DNA of 39,224 nt from Rhodococcus tukisamuensis NBRC 100609 (GCF_001894985.1 NZ_BCXG01000036.1:1-39224), one strand, 5' to 3'; positions 7,736 to 16,215 are shown, counted from the stretch's first letter. Program-made: numbers and translations. Notes: a model not told the origin generated them from the sequence alone.

Positions 7736-7762
7736 GAGTCCGAGAGTCCGAGAGTCCGAGAG
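7736..7762. repeat. Tandem 8-bp repeat GAGTCCGA x3
   Basis: Three perfect copies of GAGTCCGA followed by a partial fourth. It lies 17 bp upstream of the HEAT-like start, so length change by slippage could alter that gene's promoter. Confidence 0.8.
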
Positions 7763-7768
7763 AAAGGG

Positions 7769-7889
7769 GGATGGAGGGGTGTTCACCAATGGTGGGTGGC
7801 GGTGGGCGTCATGCGGATTGACTAGGTTGGCCGGTTGGTAACCACACTTCGGGAAGGCTCCAAATCACATAAATCTGGATCAGTTCCAG
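7769..7889 (+). repeat. Dispersed repeat copy C (full length)
   Basis: GGATGGAGGGGTGTTCACCA opens the copy, then CATGCGGATTGACTAGGTTG, GGTAACCACACTT and the hairpin CCAAAT-cacataa-ATCTGG, ending CAGTTCCAG. The hairpin has one A-C mismatch relative to other copies. It is followed by no recognisable gene. Confidence 0.85.
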
Positions 7890-8406
7890 TAATGGCTGGC
7901 GCGTGACCCACGGACCAGTCGCCCTGCCTCATCCGTGCCGCGCCTGCGTGCTCTACGACGGGGGTGGGGGATGGCAGCAAAACCGCAGTGCAACACGCGT
8001 GATCCGGAACGACCCCAGCTGCGCGAATGACGGTCGGGGTGTCGCCGGCGCAAGGTCGCGCGTAAGGCTTCAGGATCTGCACGTCGTTCCTCTGGCGCCT
8101 GATCCAGGCGTCTTCGTCTCCGAGCTCTGAGGCCCCGCCTAGGGCCGGGGCGGATTTGGGCTACCCGTCGGCTACCCGTCGGCTCAGTCGCCTCGCCGGT
8201 GGGCGACGAAGGGGGTCAGGCGGGGCCCGCCTTCCTCCGCGTTCCACCGGCCGATCATTCAACGCACTCGCGCGCATCGCTTCGATCGGGCCGGCCGCAC
8301 GGGACACCGCCGGGGCAGTCCCTGTCGGCCAGGTCCGCCATCGTCTCTAGAGCACTACGAATAGAGAAATTCGTTAGCCTTGCAATCTACATCGACCCGC
8401 CCGAGG
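7890..8406. other. Intergenic region upstream of conservon operon, with hairpin
   Basis: No gene can be supported in these ~515 bp. Visible structure: GCCCCG-cctagggc-CGGGGC at 8132-8151, a possible bidirectional terminator without a T run, and just after it a direct repeat of GCTACCCGTCG. The promoter of the sensor-kinase operon must lie in the right part. A 75-codon open frame at 7903-8130 has no recognisable features. Confidence 0.4.
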
Positions 8407-10953
8407 ATGGCGTTAAACACCAAGCGGCCCAGCCGAATCAAGAAAGATCGGGGTAGTGAGGCCGAAGTACACGTGAGGTATTCGACCAGCTATATTCCCC
8501 GGATGTTGAAAGTGCGCCTCGGTATCCGCGCTCGGATCCTGGCCATCGCACTGGTTCCAAGCCTGGCGTTGCTCGGGATCGGTGTAGGCACAGCGGGATA
8601 CCTGATACGTGAGGGCCGACAGGCCGAACAATGGGCGGCAGCGAACGGAGGTGCCGTGAGCCACGCTCGCGACGTGGTTGCCGGGGTAGAACAGGAGCGG
8701 ATGCTGTCGCTGTGGCATCTGTCCGGTGAACAGAGCGATCCGGCCGCGCTCGGCGCAGCACGGAACAGGCTCGACGCCGCGTTCGAGGCGCTGGCCCCCT
8801 ACGAATCAAGGCTGCAGAGCGTGTCGGAGGGCACCATGGGTGCCGACACTGGCGGATTCGACACCTTGATAGCTCGCCTGCCCCAGATTCGCGGTCTGAT
8901 CGATGCTGGAAGAATGTCGATCGACGACACATACGCCCTCTACAACGGCATTCTCGATGCAGTTGCGCTCGGCACCAACCTCATCACCTCCAAGGCGCCC
9001 GACGCCGAGGTAGGCGTCACGCTCCTCAATGGCGTGCGCGTCCTGCACGCGATGGAGGGAATGTCACGTTCCGCCGCGCTCACCGCTGCCGAACTAGAGG
9101 GACAGCTCAGTAGCGGTCCAATGCGTAACGATTATCGAAATCTGGTCGGGTTCTACCGGACCGTACTTCCGCAGCTCGCCGCCGACCTGGGCGCTGATCC
9201 AGCAGCTGAGAAGATCCGGGCAGCACTGGCCTCTCCCGGCTGGCAGCAGGTGGCCGCGATGGAGGACTACCTCATCAACCCACCGGAGCCGGACAAGAAC
9301 GGTGACGTCCCGGCACCGCCAATGACCTTCGCCGAGTGGCGCACCGCGCAGGAACAGCTGTCCGAAGACGTGATCGGCGCGTGGAAGGGCCTGAACGACC
9401 ATGCGAACCAGATCGCTGCCGACGAGGGCAAACGCACCGCGGCGAACTCACTGTGGGTGGGTGCCGCCGTGCTCGCGCTTGCGCTCGTGGCGTTCCTGCT
9501 GTCGCTATGGCTGGCCAACCGACTGATCGGGCGGCTCAAGCGCCTACGCAAGGAAACACTGGACCTGGCAGAGGTCGAACTGCCTGAAACCATGCGCAAG
9601 CTGGGCGCGGGCGAGCAAATCGATCCCAAAGCTGCGCACCTGGACTTCGGTGACGACGAAATCGGCTCGGTGGCACAGGCCTTCAACCGTGCACACACAG
9701 CGGCTGTTTCCGCCGCGGTCACCGAGGCCCGCACCCGCGAGGGCGTGCGCGCGGTGTTCCTCAACATCGCCCACCGAAGCCAGATGGTGGTGCACCGGCA
9801 ACTCGAGGTCCTGGACGAGGCCGAACAAAGCCAAGAGGATCCCGCCCTGCTGGAGACATTCTTCCGACTCGACCACCTGGCGACCCGCGAACGCCGCAAC
9901 GCCGAGAACCTCATCATCCTCGGTGGCGGCGAGCCCGGCCGCCAGTGGCGGAGTCCGGTGCCGCTGTCCGATCTGGTGCGTAGCGCGATCGGCGAGAGCC
10001 TCGACTACACGCGGGTGCACACCCGCCGCATGCCTCAGGTGTTCATCGTCGGCAACGTGGTCGCCGACCTCATCCACCTGATCGCCGAACTGGTCGACAA
10101 TGCGACGGCGTTCTCCCCGCCGCAGTCGCGCGTCGAAGTGAGCGGCAACGTGGTCGGCAAGGGGGTCGCGATCGAGATCACCGACCAGGGCATGGGAATG
10201 TCCGCCGAAGAACTCGACCGCGTCAACGAGATGCTGCGCAATCCACCGGATTTCGGTGTCGACACGCTCTCGGCGACTTCACGTCTGGGATTGTTCATCG
10301 TTTCGCAGCTGGGTGTTCGGCACGGAATCTCTGTGCAGCTAACCGAATCCGAGTACGGCGGCATCCGTGCCATCGTGCTGGTGCCGAACTCGGTGGTCGC
10401 CGCCGAGGCGACACCTATGACTGGCCATGTGCCAGATCGGTTCGCCGGACGTCGGCCCGAAGGGCGGATGGTCAGCGCGATCCCGGAACCCAGTTCTGCC
10501 GAATCTGTCTCGGCTGCAGTGGGTGTCGCGACACTGGTGCCCCCGACTCCAGTGCCTCCCGCCGAACAGCCGGTGGCACCGCCGCAGGCGTGGGCGAACG
10601 TCGAGTACATCGATAGCACGTCACAGGCCGAGTACACAGAACATTCTGTGGCGACCCCGTGGCACGAGCCGACGACCCCCGCTGTCGAACCGGAGTCCCT
10701 CATCCCGCAACCGTTGCCCGACAATGGCGGTGGCGTTCGCCCAAGCCTGCCTCGCCGTCGCCGGCAGGCCAGTCTGGCACCGGAGCTGGCGCACGATCCT
10801 CAGCTCGAGGTGGAAGCGCAGCAGCCGTCGCGGTCGGCGGAGCAAGCGCGAGATCTGATGTCCGCCATCGCGTACGGTACCCAGCAGGCTCGGCATTCGG
10901 AACCCCCGCCCGGGTATACAACCAGGGACGAAATGGAAGGTGAAGGAAGGTGA
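8407..10953 (+). CDS. Conservon-type sensor histidine kinase with NIT-like domain
   Basis: About 848 residues. Order: cytoplasmic tail, membrane helix (ILAIALVPSLALLGIGVGTA, about 43-67), an extracytoplasmic nitrate/nitrite-sensing-like helical domain to about 345, a second helix (VLALALVAFLLSLWLANRLI), a HAMP-like linker, then an HATPase_c domain. ATP-site boxes: N box ELVDNATAFSPP (about 560), G1 DQGMGM (about 593), G2 RLGLFIVSQL (about 626). No standard H-box phosphoacceptor is evident, as in CvnA proteins. The last ~190 residues are Pro-rich and disordered. Start uncertain: ATG 8407, GTG 8473 and ATG 8503 are all possible and none has a good ribosome site. First gene of a four-gene operon. 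Confidence 0.85.
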   Translation: MALNTKRPSRIKKDRGSEAEVHVRYSTSYIPRMLKVRLGIRARILAIALVPSLALLGIGVGTAGYLIREGRQAEQWAAANGGAVSHARDVVAGVEQERMLSLWHLSGEQSDPAALGAARNRLDAAFEALAPYESRLQSVSEGTMGADTGGFDTLIARLPQIRGLIDAGRMSIDDTYALYNGILDAVALGTNLITSKAPDAEVGVTLLNGVRVLHAMEGMSRSAALTAAELEGQLSSGPMRNDYRNLVGFYRTVLPQLAADLGADPAAEKIRAALASPGWQQVAAMEDYLINPPEPDKNGDVPAPPMTFAEWRTAQEQLSEDVIGAWKGLNDHANQIAADEGKRTAANSLWVGAAVLALALVAFLLSLWLANRLIGRLKRLRKETLDLAEVELPETMRKLGAGEQIDPKAAHLDFGDDEIGSVAQAFNRAHTAAVSAAVTEARTREGVRAVFLNIAHRSQMVVHRQLEVLDEAEQSQEDPALLETFFRLDHLATRERRNAENLIILGGGEPGRQWRSPVPLSDLVRSAIGESLDYTRVHTRRMPQVFIVGNVVADLIHLIAELVDNATAFSPPQSRVEVSGNVVGKGVAIEITDQGMGMSAEELDRVNEMLRNPPDFGVDTLSATSRLGLFIVSQLGVRHGISVQLTESEYGGIRAIVLVPNSVVAAEATPMTGHVPDRFAGRRPEGRMVSAIPEPSSAESVSAAVGVATLVPPTPVPPAEQPVAPPQAWANVEYIDSTSQAEYTEHSVATPWHEPTTPAVEPESLIPQPLPDNGGGVRPSLPRRRRQASLAPELAHDPQLEVEAQQPSRSAEQARDLMSAIAYGTQQARHSEPPPGYTTRDEMEGEGR

Positions 10954-11378
10954 CTGTGAAGACTTCTAACTCAGGTGACCTGAACTGGCTTCTCGACGAT
11001 CTAGTCAATCGTCTTGCCGGGGTGCGCTACGCAGTCGTGCTTTCCACCGATGGGCTGCTGCTGGGCCGATCCACGTCCATGAGCCGTGAGGACGCCGAGC
11101 ACTTCGGTGCCATGTCGGCCACTTTGTACGGGCTGGCACGCAGCGCGGGACATCGCTTTCAAGGCGGCAGCGTTCGCCAAGCCGTCATCGAACTTGAGAA
11201 TGCGGTGATGTTCGTGACAGCGGCCGGAAGCAACGCATGTATCGCATTGCAAGCCAACGACACCGCGAATCTGGGCATGGTCGCGTATGAAATGAACCTG
11301 ACTGTGCAGCGTGTCGGTAGCTATCTGTCTGCCGATCCTCGTAACGGTGTGCCGAGCACGGAGCGTAGATTGCCGTGA
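10950..11378 (+). CDS. Roadblock/LC7 domain protein (CvnB-like)
   Basis: 142 residues with a single Roadblock/LC7 fold (LNWLLDDLVNRLAGVRYAVV and the strand following, LSTDGLLLGRS). In bacteria such proteins (MglB, CvnB) act as regulators or GAPs of Ras-like GTPases. The GTG start overlaps the kinase stop by 4 bp and its own stop overlaps the next gene by 4 bp, indicating translational coupling. The partner is the GTPase two genes downstream. Confidence 0.93.
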   Translation: MTVKTSNSGDLNWLLDDLVNRLAGVRYAVVLSTDGLLLGRSTSMSREDAEHFGAMSATLYGLARSAGHRFQGGSVRQAVIELENAVMFVTAAGSNACIALQANDTANLGMVAYEMNLTVQRVGSYLSADPRNGVPSTERRLP

Positions 11379-11764
11379 CACGTATAGGTCAACCGTGGTT
11401 CGACGATGCGGCCGGTCCTCTGGTCCGCCCGTACGCCGTCACGCGGGGCCGCACGATGGGCGCGGGACACGATCTCGACATGCTCACGCTCGTAGTGACC
11501 GTGTCCCCCGCTCCGCGGCTGCAGCACATCGAAACGGAGTACGCGGAGATCGTTCAGTTGTGCTGTACTGCGCAGTCGGTGGCCGAGGTCTCGGCGCACC
11601 TGAATCTGCCTCTGGCGGTAACCAAAATCCTGGTCGGTGATCTCATCGCCGAGGGAATGCTGAACTTCCGGGCTCCCGCCAGCAGCGACTCCTACAACGA
11701 CATTGCCGGGATCGGCGACCTGAACATTCTGCAAGCAGTGCTCGATGGAATCCGAAAGCTGTAG
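11375..11764 (+). CDS. DUF742 family protein (CvnC-like)
   Basis: 129 residues. Typical opening WFDDAAGPLVRPYAVTRGRT and winged-helix-like middle (EIVQLCCTAQSVAEVSAHLN and LPLAVTKILVGDLIAEGML), matching DUF742, which always accompanies Roadblock and GTPase genes in actinobacteria. GTG start overlaps the upstream stop by 4 bp. It ends 6 bp before the GTPase start. Role: probably part of a membrane-associated complex with the kinase and GTPase; molecular function unproven. Confidence 0.92.
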   Translation: MTRIGQPWFDDAAGPLVRPYAVTRGRTMGAGHDLDMLTLVVTVSPAPRLQHIETEYAEIVQLCCTAQSVAEVSAHLNLPLAVTKILVGDLIAEGMLNFRAPASSDSYNDIAGIGDLNILQAVLDGIRKL

Positions 11765-11770
11765 ACAACT

Positions 11771-12352
11771 ATGCATGACAATGCGTCCTCAGCCGACCTG
11801 GCTGCTTCGGTCAAAATCCTCGTAGCCGGCGGCTTCGGGGTCGGTAAGACCACGATGGTGTCCTCGGTCAGCGAGATCGCACCACTACGTACCGAGGAAA
11901 CGATTACCGAATTGTCCACCGGCATCGACGATTTGTCGGGCGTGGAGGGCAAGACCACGACCACCGTGGCCCTGGACTTCGGTCGTATCACCCTCGATGA
12001 AAGCCTAGTTCTGTACCTGTTCGGCACGCCTGGACAGGACCGATTTTGGTTCCTTTGGGACGAACTGGTGCGCGGGGCCCTCGGCGCCGTCGTTCTCGCA
12101 GACACCCGTCGGTTGGAGAACTCGTTCGCCGCCATCGACTTCTTCGAACGGCGCGGAGTCTCGTTCACGATCGCGGTGAACTGCTTTGACAGCGCCGAGG
12201 CCTACACAATTGACGAGGTTCGCGAGGCACTCGACCTCGACACCAGAACCCCCATCGTGCTTTGCGACGCTCGTGATCGCGATTCGTGCAAGTCTGTACT
12301 GATAACGCTCGTCGAACACCTCATCGCCCAGACCAGCAGCTCAGTGGCCTGA
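11771..12352 (+). CDS. Ras-like GTPase (CvnD-like ATP/GTP-binding protein)
   Basis: 193 residues. P-loop GGFGVGKTT (about 20-28), switch region with TTTVALDFGRI, the G3-like GTPGQDRFW, and NCFD in place of the usual NKxD guanine-specificity motif, which is normal for this family. It is the output switch of the conservon, with the Roadblock protein as its likely regulator. Conservons in Streptomyces modulate development and antibiotic production; the role in this organism is not known. No cytochrome P450 gene follows, as it does in some conservons. Confidence 0.93.
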   Translation: MHDNASSADLAASVKILVAGGFGVGKTTMVSSVSEIAPLRTEETITELSTGIDDLSGVEGKTTTTVALDFGRITLDESLVLYLFGTPGQDRFWFLWDELVRGALGAVVLADTRRLENSFAAIDFFERRGVSFTIAVNCFDSAEAYTIDEVREALDLDTRTPIVLCDARDRDSCKSVLITLVEHLIAQTSSSVA

Positions 12353-12481
12353 GCAACGCAACGTTCGTCGTCGCGGCCGGATCAGTCTCCGGACTCACCG
12401 GGGCGGTTCACTGCCTATCGCGATCGTCCTCTGTCGGCGCGCCCACCAGGGTCAAGCTGGGCGTCGTGATAGTTGGTTGAG

Positions 12482-13318
12482 GTGAATGCAGAAGAAGCTC
12501 CCAGCCCGTCAGCGCTCATGTCCGCCGCCGCTCGGGCAGCACACACCGTCGTAGATGATGTGCCTCATGCCTTCGCGGATCCTGTGGCGCGGACATTGTG
12601 TGAGGCGGTAGGGTCGTCGCCGCTCGGGTATCAACTCGCTCAGCCGAAGGCTCCGATTCTCGCGTCCGCGAGGCTTTCCGCGACGATACGTAGCGATTTC
12701 ACGGCCCGAAGTCTTCGCGAAGCCGGCGCCGGGCAATATGTCGTGCTCGGCTCGGGTCTGGACACGTCTGCTCACTACGTCACGCCGGACTGCGCGACAT
12801 GGCTGGTTGACCAGCCCGGTGTGCTGGCATGGAGGCAGGCATTGTTCGCCGCAGCCGGCGTATCCGATGTGGGCAGATACGTCCCTTTCGATCTCGGCGA
12901 GGTCGGCATCGTCTCCGCGCTCGAACGTGCCGGTCTCGACACTTCGAAGCCGGTGTTCTTCTCCTGGCTCGGAGTGACGATGTATCTGGAGGAATCTGCC
13001 ATCCGAGGAGTGCTCGGTGAGCTGTCCGCAGTGCCGTCCGGATCGGGTCTCGTCCTTGATCACTTCCTACCTCCGGGTTGCCGCGACGGTGCAGCCAGGG
13101 AATACACCCTTGCCGTCGGTGAGGCACTCGGAAAGGGCGGGGAGCCTTGGTTGTGCACGCCCGATTCGGCGACGGTGACGCGATGGCTCACTGGCTCTGG
13201 GTGGGACGTCGAATCGTCACTCGCCGAGGCAGATGCCGCCCCGATCGGTTTCTGGGACCGCAACGACGCACTGCGTCCCATGAGCCTGGTCCAGTTGGTC
13301 CACGCGAAACGAACGTAG
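12482..13318 (+). CDS. Class I SAM-dependent methyltransferase, LCMT/TIGR00027 type
   Basis: About 278 residues. Family features: N-terminal SALMSAAARAAHTVVDDVPH and FADPVARTL, the SAM-binding strand YVVLGSGLDTSAHY (about 90-103), the acidic end of strand 2 in TWLVDQPGVLAWRQ, and FFSWLGVTMYLEESAIRGVL. This is the large, poorly characterised actinobacterial family of leucine carboxyl methyltransferase-like enzymes, often multiplied in mycobacteria. Start: GTG 12482 was chosen; TTG 12473 is also in frame. It lies 129 bp after the GTPase and could have its own promoter. Confidence 0.85.
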   Translation: MNAEEAPSPSALMSAAARAAHTVVDDVPHAFADPVARTLCEAVGSSPLGYQLAQPKAPILASARLSATIRSDFTARSLREAGAGQYVVLGSGLDTSAHYVTPDCATWLVDQPGVLAWRQALFAAAGVSDVGRYVPFDLGEVGIVSALERAGLDTSKPVFFSWLGVTMYLEESAIRGVLGELSAVPSGSGLVLDHFLPPGCRDGAAREYTLAVGEALGKGGEPWLCTPDSATVTRWLTGSGWDVESSLAEADAAPIGFWDRNDALRPMSLVQLVHAKRT

Positions 13319-13525
13319 AAGCTGTTCAAGGATTCAGCCTCGCCGCGCTCAACCCTTGTCAACCTGCACGACTGGTACTCCGAGCGTGAGTACCAAGATC
13401 CGTGGGGCCGGTTTCTCGGTGAGCTGGAACCAGAGCGCGCACCACGTCGTCGGCGGCGTCACCTCGTCCCGGTGCGGCACGAGGAGTCCTCGGCGTCGGC
13501 CGATCCGGCAGATGGTGGTGGTGGA

Positions 13526-13612
13526 TGGTGCTCGCCGGGGGAATCGAACCCCCACACCCTCGCGGATACCGGATTTTGAATCCGGCGCGTCTGCCAGTTA
13601 GGCCGGACGGGC
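13526..13612 (-). tRNA. tRNA-Leu (anticodon CAA), with non-canonical bases in its 5' part
   Basis: 87 nt including encoded CCA. Anticodon stem CCGGA/TCCGG with loop TTCAAAA, a long variable arm, and T arm GGGGG-TTCGATT-CCCCC are all regular. The 5' part is odd: C3 faces A70 in the acceptor stem, position 8 is C instead of the near-invariant U, and C12 faces C23 in the D stem. The D loop keeps A14, G18-G19 and A21. Three unusual bases within the first 12 nt suggest either a strain-specific variant, a recombined 5' end or a pseudogene. Confidence 0.85.
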
Positions 13613-13727
13613 ATGCATGTCGCCAGATGAGGGGGCGCGCGCCGTGAGCGGCATCGGCGTACGACAGGCCGCCCAGTGCTGTGACGGACCGTCGCACCAT
13701 GACTGTGGCACGGTCGTGGGGGCGTGG

Positions 13728-14210
13728 TCAGCCGATGTCGAGGCTGACGTCCTGGTGGACCTCGGTGGTGTCGTAGCTGCCGTGCATGCCGTAGTCGCCG
13801 TACGTGTCGATGCCGGATTCGGATGCGATGTCGAGTTCGGGGAATCCGCCGTCTCCAGGGGAGAGGGTGATGCCTAGCTCGCCCCCGGCCTCGAACCCGG
13901 CGTCTGCGTAGGCGCTTCCGTCGGCGGAGGTGATTGACACGTCGGTGGTCCCGGTCGCGGTGTCAGTGGCCGCGTCGACGGCGTCGTAGCTCCCGTAGGC
14001 ATGGGAGCCGGTCTCCGCGGCGACACCGCCTTCGATCACCGCGGTGATGGCGCCGGTGGGATCGAGGGAGATCTCGACGCCCGAGCCGGCGTGGATGCTG
14101 CTGTGGGTGGAGACGCCGGCGTCGATCGACTGTGACGACGCGGTCGTGGTGCCCGGCTGCTCGAGAAGGCCGCTCAGGTCGATGTTCAGCGGGTCGAGGG
14201 GAGCGTTCAT
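13728..14210 (-). CDS. Acidic Gly/Ser-rich repeat-like hypothetical protein
   Basis: 160 residues with no cysteine, no signal peptide and very few basic residues. The sequence is rich in Asp, Gly, Ser, Thr and Ala. Two related blocks, GSHAYGSYDAVDAATDTATG and YGDYGMHGSYDTTEVHQDVS, suggest an internal repeat. Composition recalls the C-terminal parts of IniB-type proteins of mycobacteria, but the IniB N-terminal domain is not visible, so I leave it unnamed. ATG 14208-14210 has AAAGGA about 10 bases upstream. Confidence 0.65.
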   Translation of the reverse strand: MNAPLDPLNIDLSGLLEQPGTTTASSQSIDAGVSTHSSIHAGSGVEISLDPTGAITAVIEGGVAAETGSHAYGSYDAVDAATDTATGTTDVSITSADGSAYADAGFEAGGELGITLSPGDGGFPELDIASESGIDTYGDYGMHGSYDTTEVHQDVSLDIG

Positions 14211-14393
14211 CAGCTGCAGGTCCTTTCAGCGTTGCCAGGCGAGCTGTTCTCGCCTGGTCACTGAATGTTGGATGCGGCGTGACCGGTGAAAGGTTCCCGG
14301 CGACCTGCCGTGAATTTCCGGGACACTGTGTGATGTGATCCGGCCGGCGCGAAGGCGTCGGGTGTCCTCGCGGGTGGGTGATGCGGTGTCGGG

Positions 14394-14549
14394 CTATGAC
14401 GGTGAGGTGCGCAGCGGCGAGAGTGTTTCGGTGAGTTGCTCTCGCGCGCGGTGGATTCGGTCCCTTACGGTGGCGACGCTGACCCGTTGGGAAGGTACTT
14501 CCGCACTCACAGAATCTGAAGATCGCGTGTGATTCGACGACGCGTTCAT
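14394..14549 (-). CDS. Small basic protein or remnant, sigma region 4-like tail
   Basis: 51 residues from ATG 14547-14549. The central part VSVATVRDRIHRAREQL resembles the recognition end of sigma factor region 4 (GTVKSRIHRARxxL), but the first helix-turn of such a domain is not clear. It could be the last remnant of a decayed sigma factor or a small regulator for the acidic protein just downstream on the same strand. No convincing ribosome site. Confidence 0.3.
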   Translation of the reverse strand: MNASSNHTRSSDSVSAEVPSQRVSVATVRDRIHRAREQLTETLSPLRTSPS

Positions 14550-14675
14550 GGCGTACGTCTGGGGATCGCTCGACGCGGCCAGGGATGTGGTGGACCGGTG
14601 CCGGCTGTACGCCCGGGAGTGCCTTCTCCAGTTCCGCGTCTTGAAGACGCGCCTTCGTCGGAGCGACCGCTGATC

Positions 14676-14681
14676 TACGAT
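14676..14681 (+). promoter_or_regulatory. -10 hexamer of leaderless barstar-like gene
   Basis: TACGAT six bases before ATG 14688, with a TTCGTC-like -35 16 bp upstream (14654-14659). No ribosome site precedes the ATG. The same arrangement is seen at the gtrA-like gene. Confidence 0.5.
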
Positions 14682-14687
14682 TCGGGC

Positions 14688-15635
14688 ATGCCTCGCGGTC
14701 CTGTCTTCGACCCGATTGATCGAGAGCTCTTCGACACGCAACGGCAGCGCTTCGACTGGAGCCTGTTGCAGAACGGATCCGTGTACAGGTACGACACTCG
14801 ATTCGGGCTCGACTGTGCCTCTCGGCGACTCGATGAACTCGGCTACCTGGTCCATCGGATCGATCTGCAGCACAGCATCACCGTCACCGACGTGCACACG
14901 GTGTTGGCCGGTGCACTGTCCTTCCCCGCTTTCTACGGCAAGAACCTCGATGCCTTCAACGATCTGATGTACGACGTCGGCGAGTTTCGTTACGGCAGTG
15001 ACCCGGATACCACCGGCACAGTCCTCGCCCTTGCCGGCTACGACACCCTGGTGAACTTGGACCGTCACACGGCAGATGTGCTGCTGACCATTTTCGCGAT
15101 GCATGCGCGCCTGGCGGCGCTCTTCTCGCACCCGATGTTGTGCATCATCGAATCGACCGCCCACGATCTCGGTCCCGTCAATGGACGACCGGTCCAAACT
15201 GGGAGCCTCTGGGACACACCACCGAGTTCCTGGCCGATCACAGCGAAGGAGATCGTCGAGTTCGAATTCGAAACGACCAACGCTGACGCCGCGGCAATGA
15301 TCGAAGTCATCGCGTTCACGCTCGTGGAGCGGGTTGGTGGGTGGGCGAAGTGGCAGATCCTCGACCCGGTCCAACTCGATTCGGATGATTCAGTTGAGCA
15401 TCCCGCAGAGCCGCAGCGACAGCGTTGTGATGTGGTCGTGTCGGTGGGAATACGCGGGGAGGGCGACCTCGGCGAGATCGACGAGGACGTCTATGTGGCG
15501 TTGCGTGATGCCGGCCTGACAGTGGGTTCTTCGACGGGCGCCGGCTACCCTTTCGGAGCGGAGAGGGAGCGGCTCCTCGGTAAGTACAGCGAACTACGCG
15601 ACGGTCATGGAGGCGGCCTGAACCTCGACGTCTGA
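14688..15635 (+). CDS. Barstar-family protein with C-terminal extension
   Basis: 315 residues. Residues about 50-200 match the barstar (RNase inhibitor) family: a beta-strand YLVHRIDLQHSITVTDVHTV, then FPAFYGKNLDAFNDLMYDV, the signature where the fold meets barnase-type RNases. The C-terminal ~110 residues (QRCDVVVSVGIRGEGDLGEI and later GAERERLLGKYSEL) form a second, unrecognised domain. No barnase-like gene lies beside it, so it could be an orphan immunity protein or a protein with another partner. Leaderless start inferred from the -10 position; a longer frame upstream has no family support. Confidence 0.75.
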   Translation: MPRGPVFDPIDRELFDTQRQRFDWSLLQNGSVYRYDTRFGLDCASRRLDELGYLVHRIDLQHSITVTDVHTVLAGALSFPAFYGKNLDAFNDLMYDVGEFRYGSDPDTTGTVLALAGYDTLVNLDRHTADVLLTIFAMHARLAALFSHPMLCIIESTAHDLGPVNGRPVQTGSLWDTPPSSWPITAKEIVEFEFETTNADAAAMIEVIAFTLVERVGGWAKWQILDPVQLDSDDSVEHPAEPQRQRCDVVVSVGIRGEGDLGEIDEDVYVALRDAGLTVGSSTGAGYPFGAERERLLGKYSELRDGHGGGLNLDV

Positions 15636-15639
15636 CCCA

Positions 15640-15750
15640 CTACCGGGCGAGCGCCGCCTTCTGTGCTTCTCCCATCGCGTCCCGAGGAAGGGCGTCGACT
15701 AACCACACTTCGCGCGGCCGCTTGTGCGGGGAGTGCTCGCCCGCCCACGT
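15640..15750 (-). pseudogene. AMP-dependent acyl-CoA ligase C-terminal remnant
   Basis: About 36 codons before a TAG at 15640-15642 read HKRPREVWLVDALPRDAMGE then AQKAALAR. This is the C-terminal catalytic-lysine segment of acyl-CoA/malonyl-CoA ligases (family form: KRPREVxFVDALPRNAMGKxxK). The expected Lys in MGK is Glu here. Upstream of this the similarity is lost, so only the gene's 3' end persists. Confidence 0.6.
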
Positions 15751-15834
15751 AGTCGACCCGATCCGACGACTACCTGACCGAGAGCCGTGGGCGTGGGTTC
15801 GTCAACTACGGATGGCCTGGGATCACCACACCTG

Positions 15835-15980
15835 ATGATGTGTGGCGGATCCGTCTGTGGCCCAACGACGGCCTCCTGATGCGACTGCTGATCGCCAACG
15901 TCCTGCTCGACGAGCTGTGGGTCTGGTTGCACCCGATCATCTCTGGCAACGCGACACACGATCAGCTCATGTTGGAATTC
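15835..15980 (+). pseudogene. Dihydrofolate reductase/RibD-C-like fragment
   Basis: The frame includes LLMRLLIANVLLDELWVWLH then PIISGN, which fits the last helix and strand of YyaP/RibD_C-type reductases (family form: LVDELxLxxHPVVLGxG). The preceding cofactor region is not readable. It passes into the second dispersed element at 15988. Assignment is tentative. Confidence 0.35.
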
Positions 15981-15987
15981 GGGTCGG

Positions 15988-16062
15988 GGATGGGCCAGGT
16001 CTCCTCGACCGAGACGCAGCACGGTCGCCGGGATGCCTACGTCGGCCTCTGGTCGAGATCGG
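15988..16062 (+). repeat. Second dispersed element, copy 2
   Basis: CTCGACCGAGACGCAGCACG and the following GCCTACGTCGGCCTCTGGTC resemble 20487-20580 and 5409-5500. Here the element stands without the main repeat, at the end of a decayed reductase. Confidence 0.4.
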
Positions 16063-16215
16063 TGTCAGTGTCCGGAGTCGACTGCACGGAATGTCAGTAG
16101 TGGGCTGCACTCGGTCCGTCGCGGGGGCATGCAGATGACAAGTGTCTGTTCGAGAAGCTCATCCGCGCAGGCTTCGACGGTGTCGAGGAGGTTTGGTGAG
16201 GTCGAGCCATGAACT

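Noticed and set aside
7903-8130. 75-codon plus-strand open frame after repeat C
   Set aside because: No ribosome site, no motif, unusual composition; not supported as a gene.
8380-8406. TTG start at 8380 for the sensor kinase
   Set aside because: It adds only nine residues without ribosome site; later ATG/GTG codons fit the family better.
14394-15374. 326-codon minus-strand frame opposite the barstar-like gene
   Set aside because: The barstar fold on the plus strand is recognisable; only the final 51 codons of the frame, outside the barstar gene, could be real.
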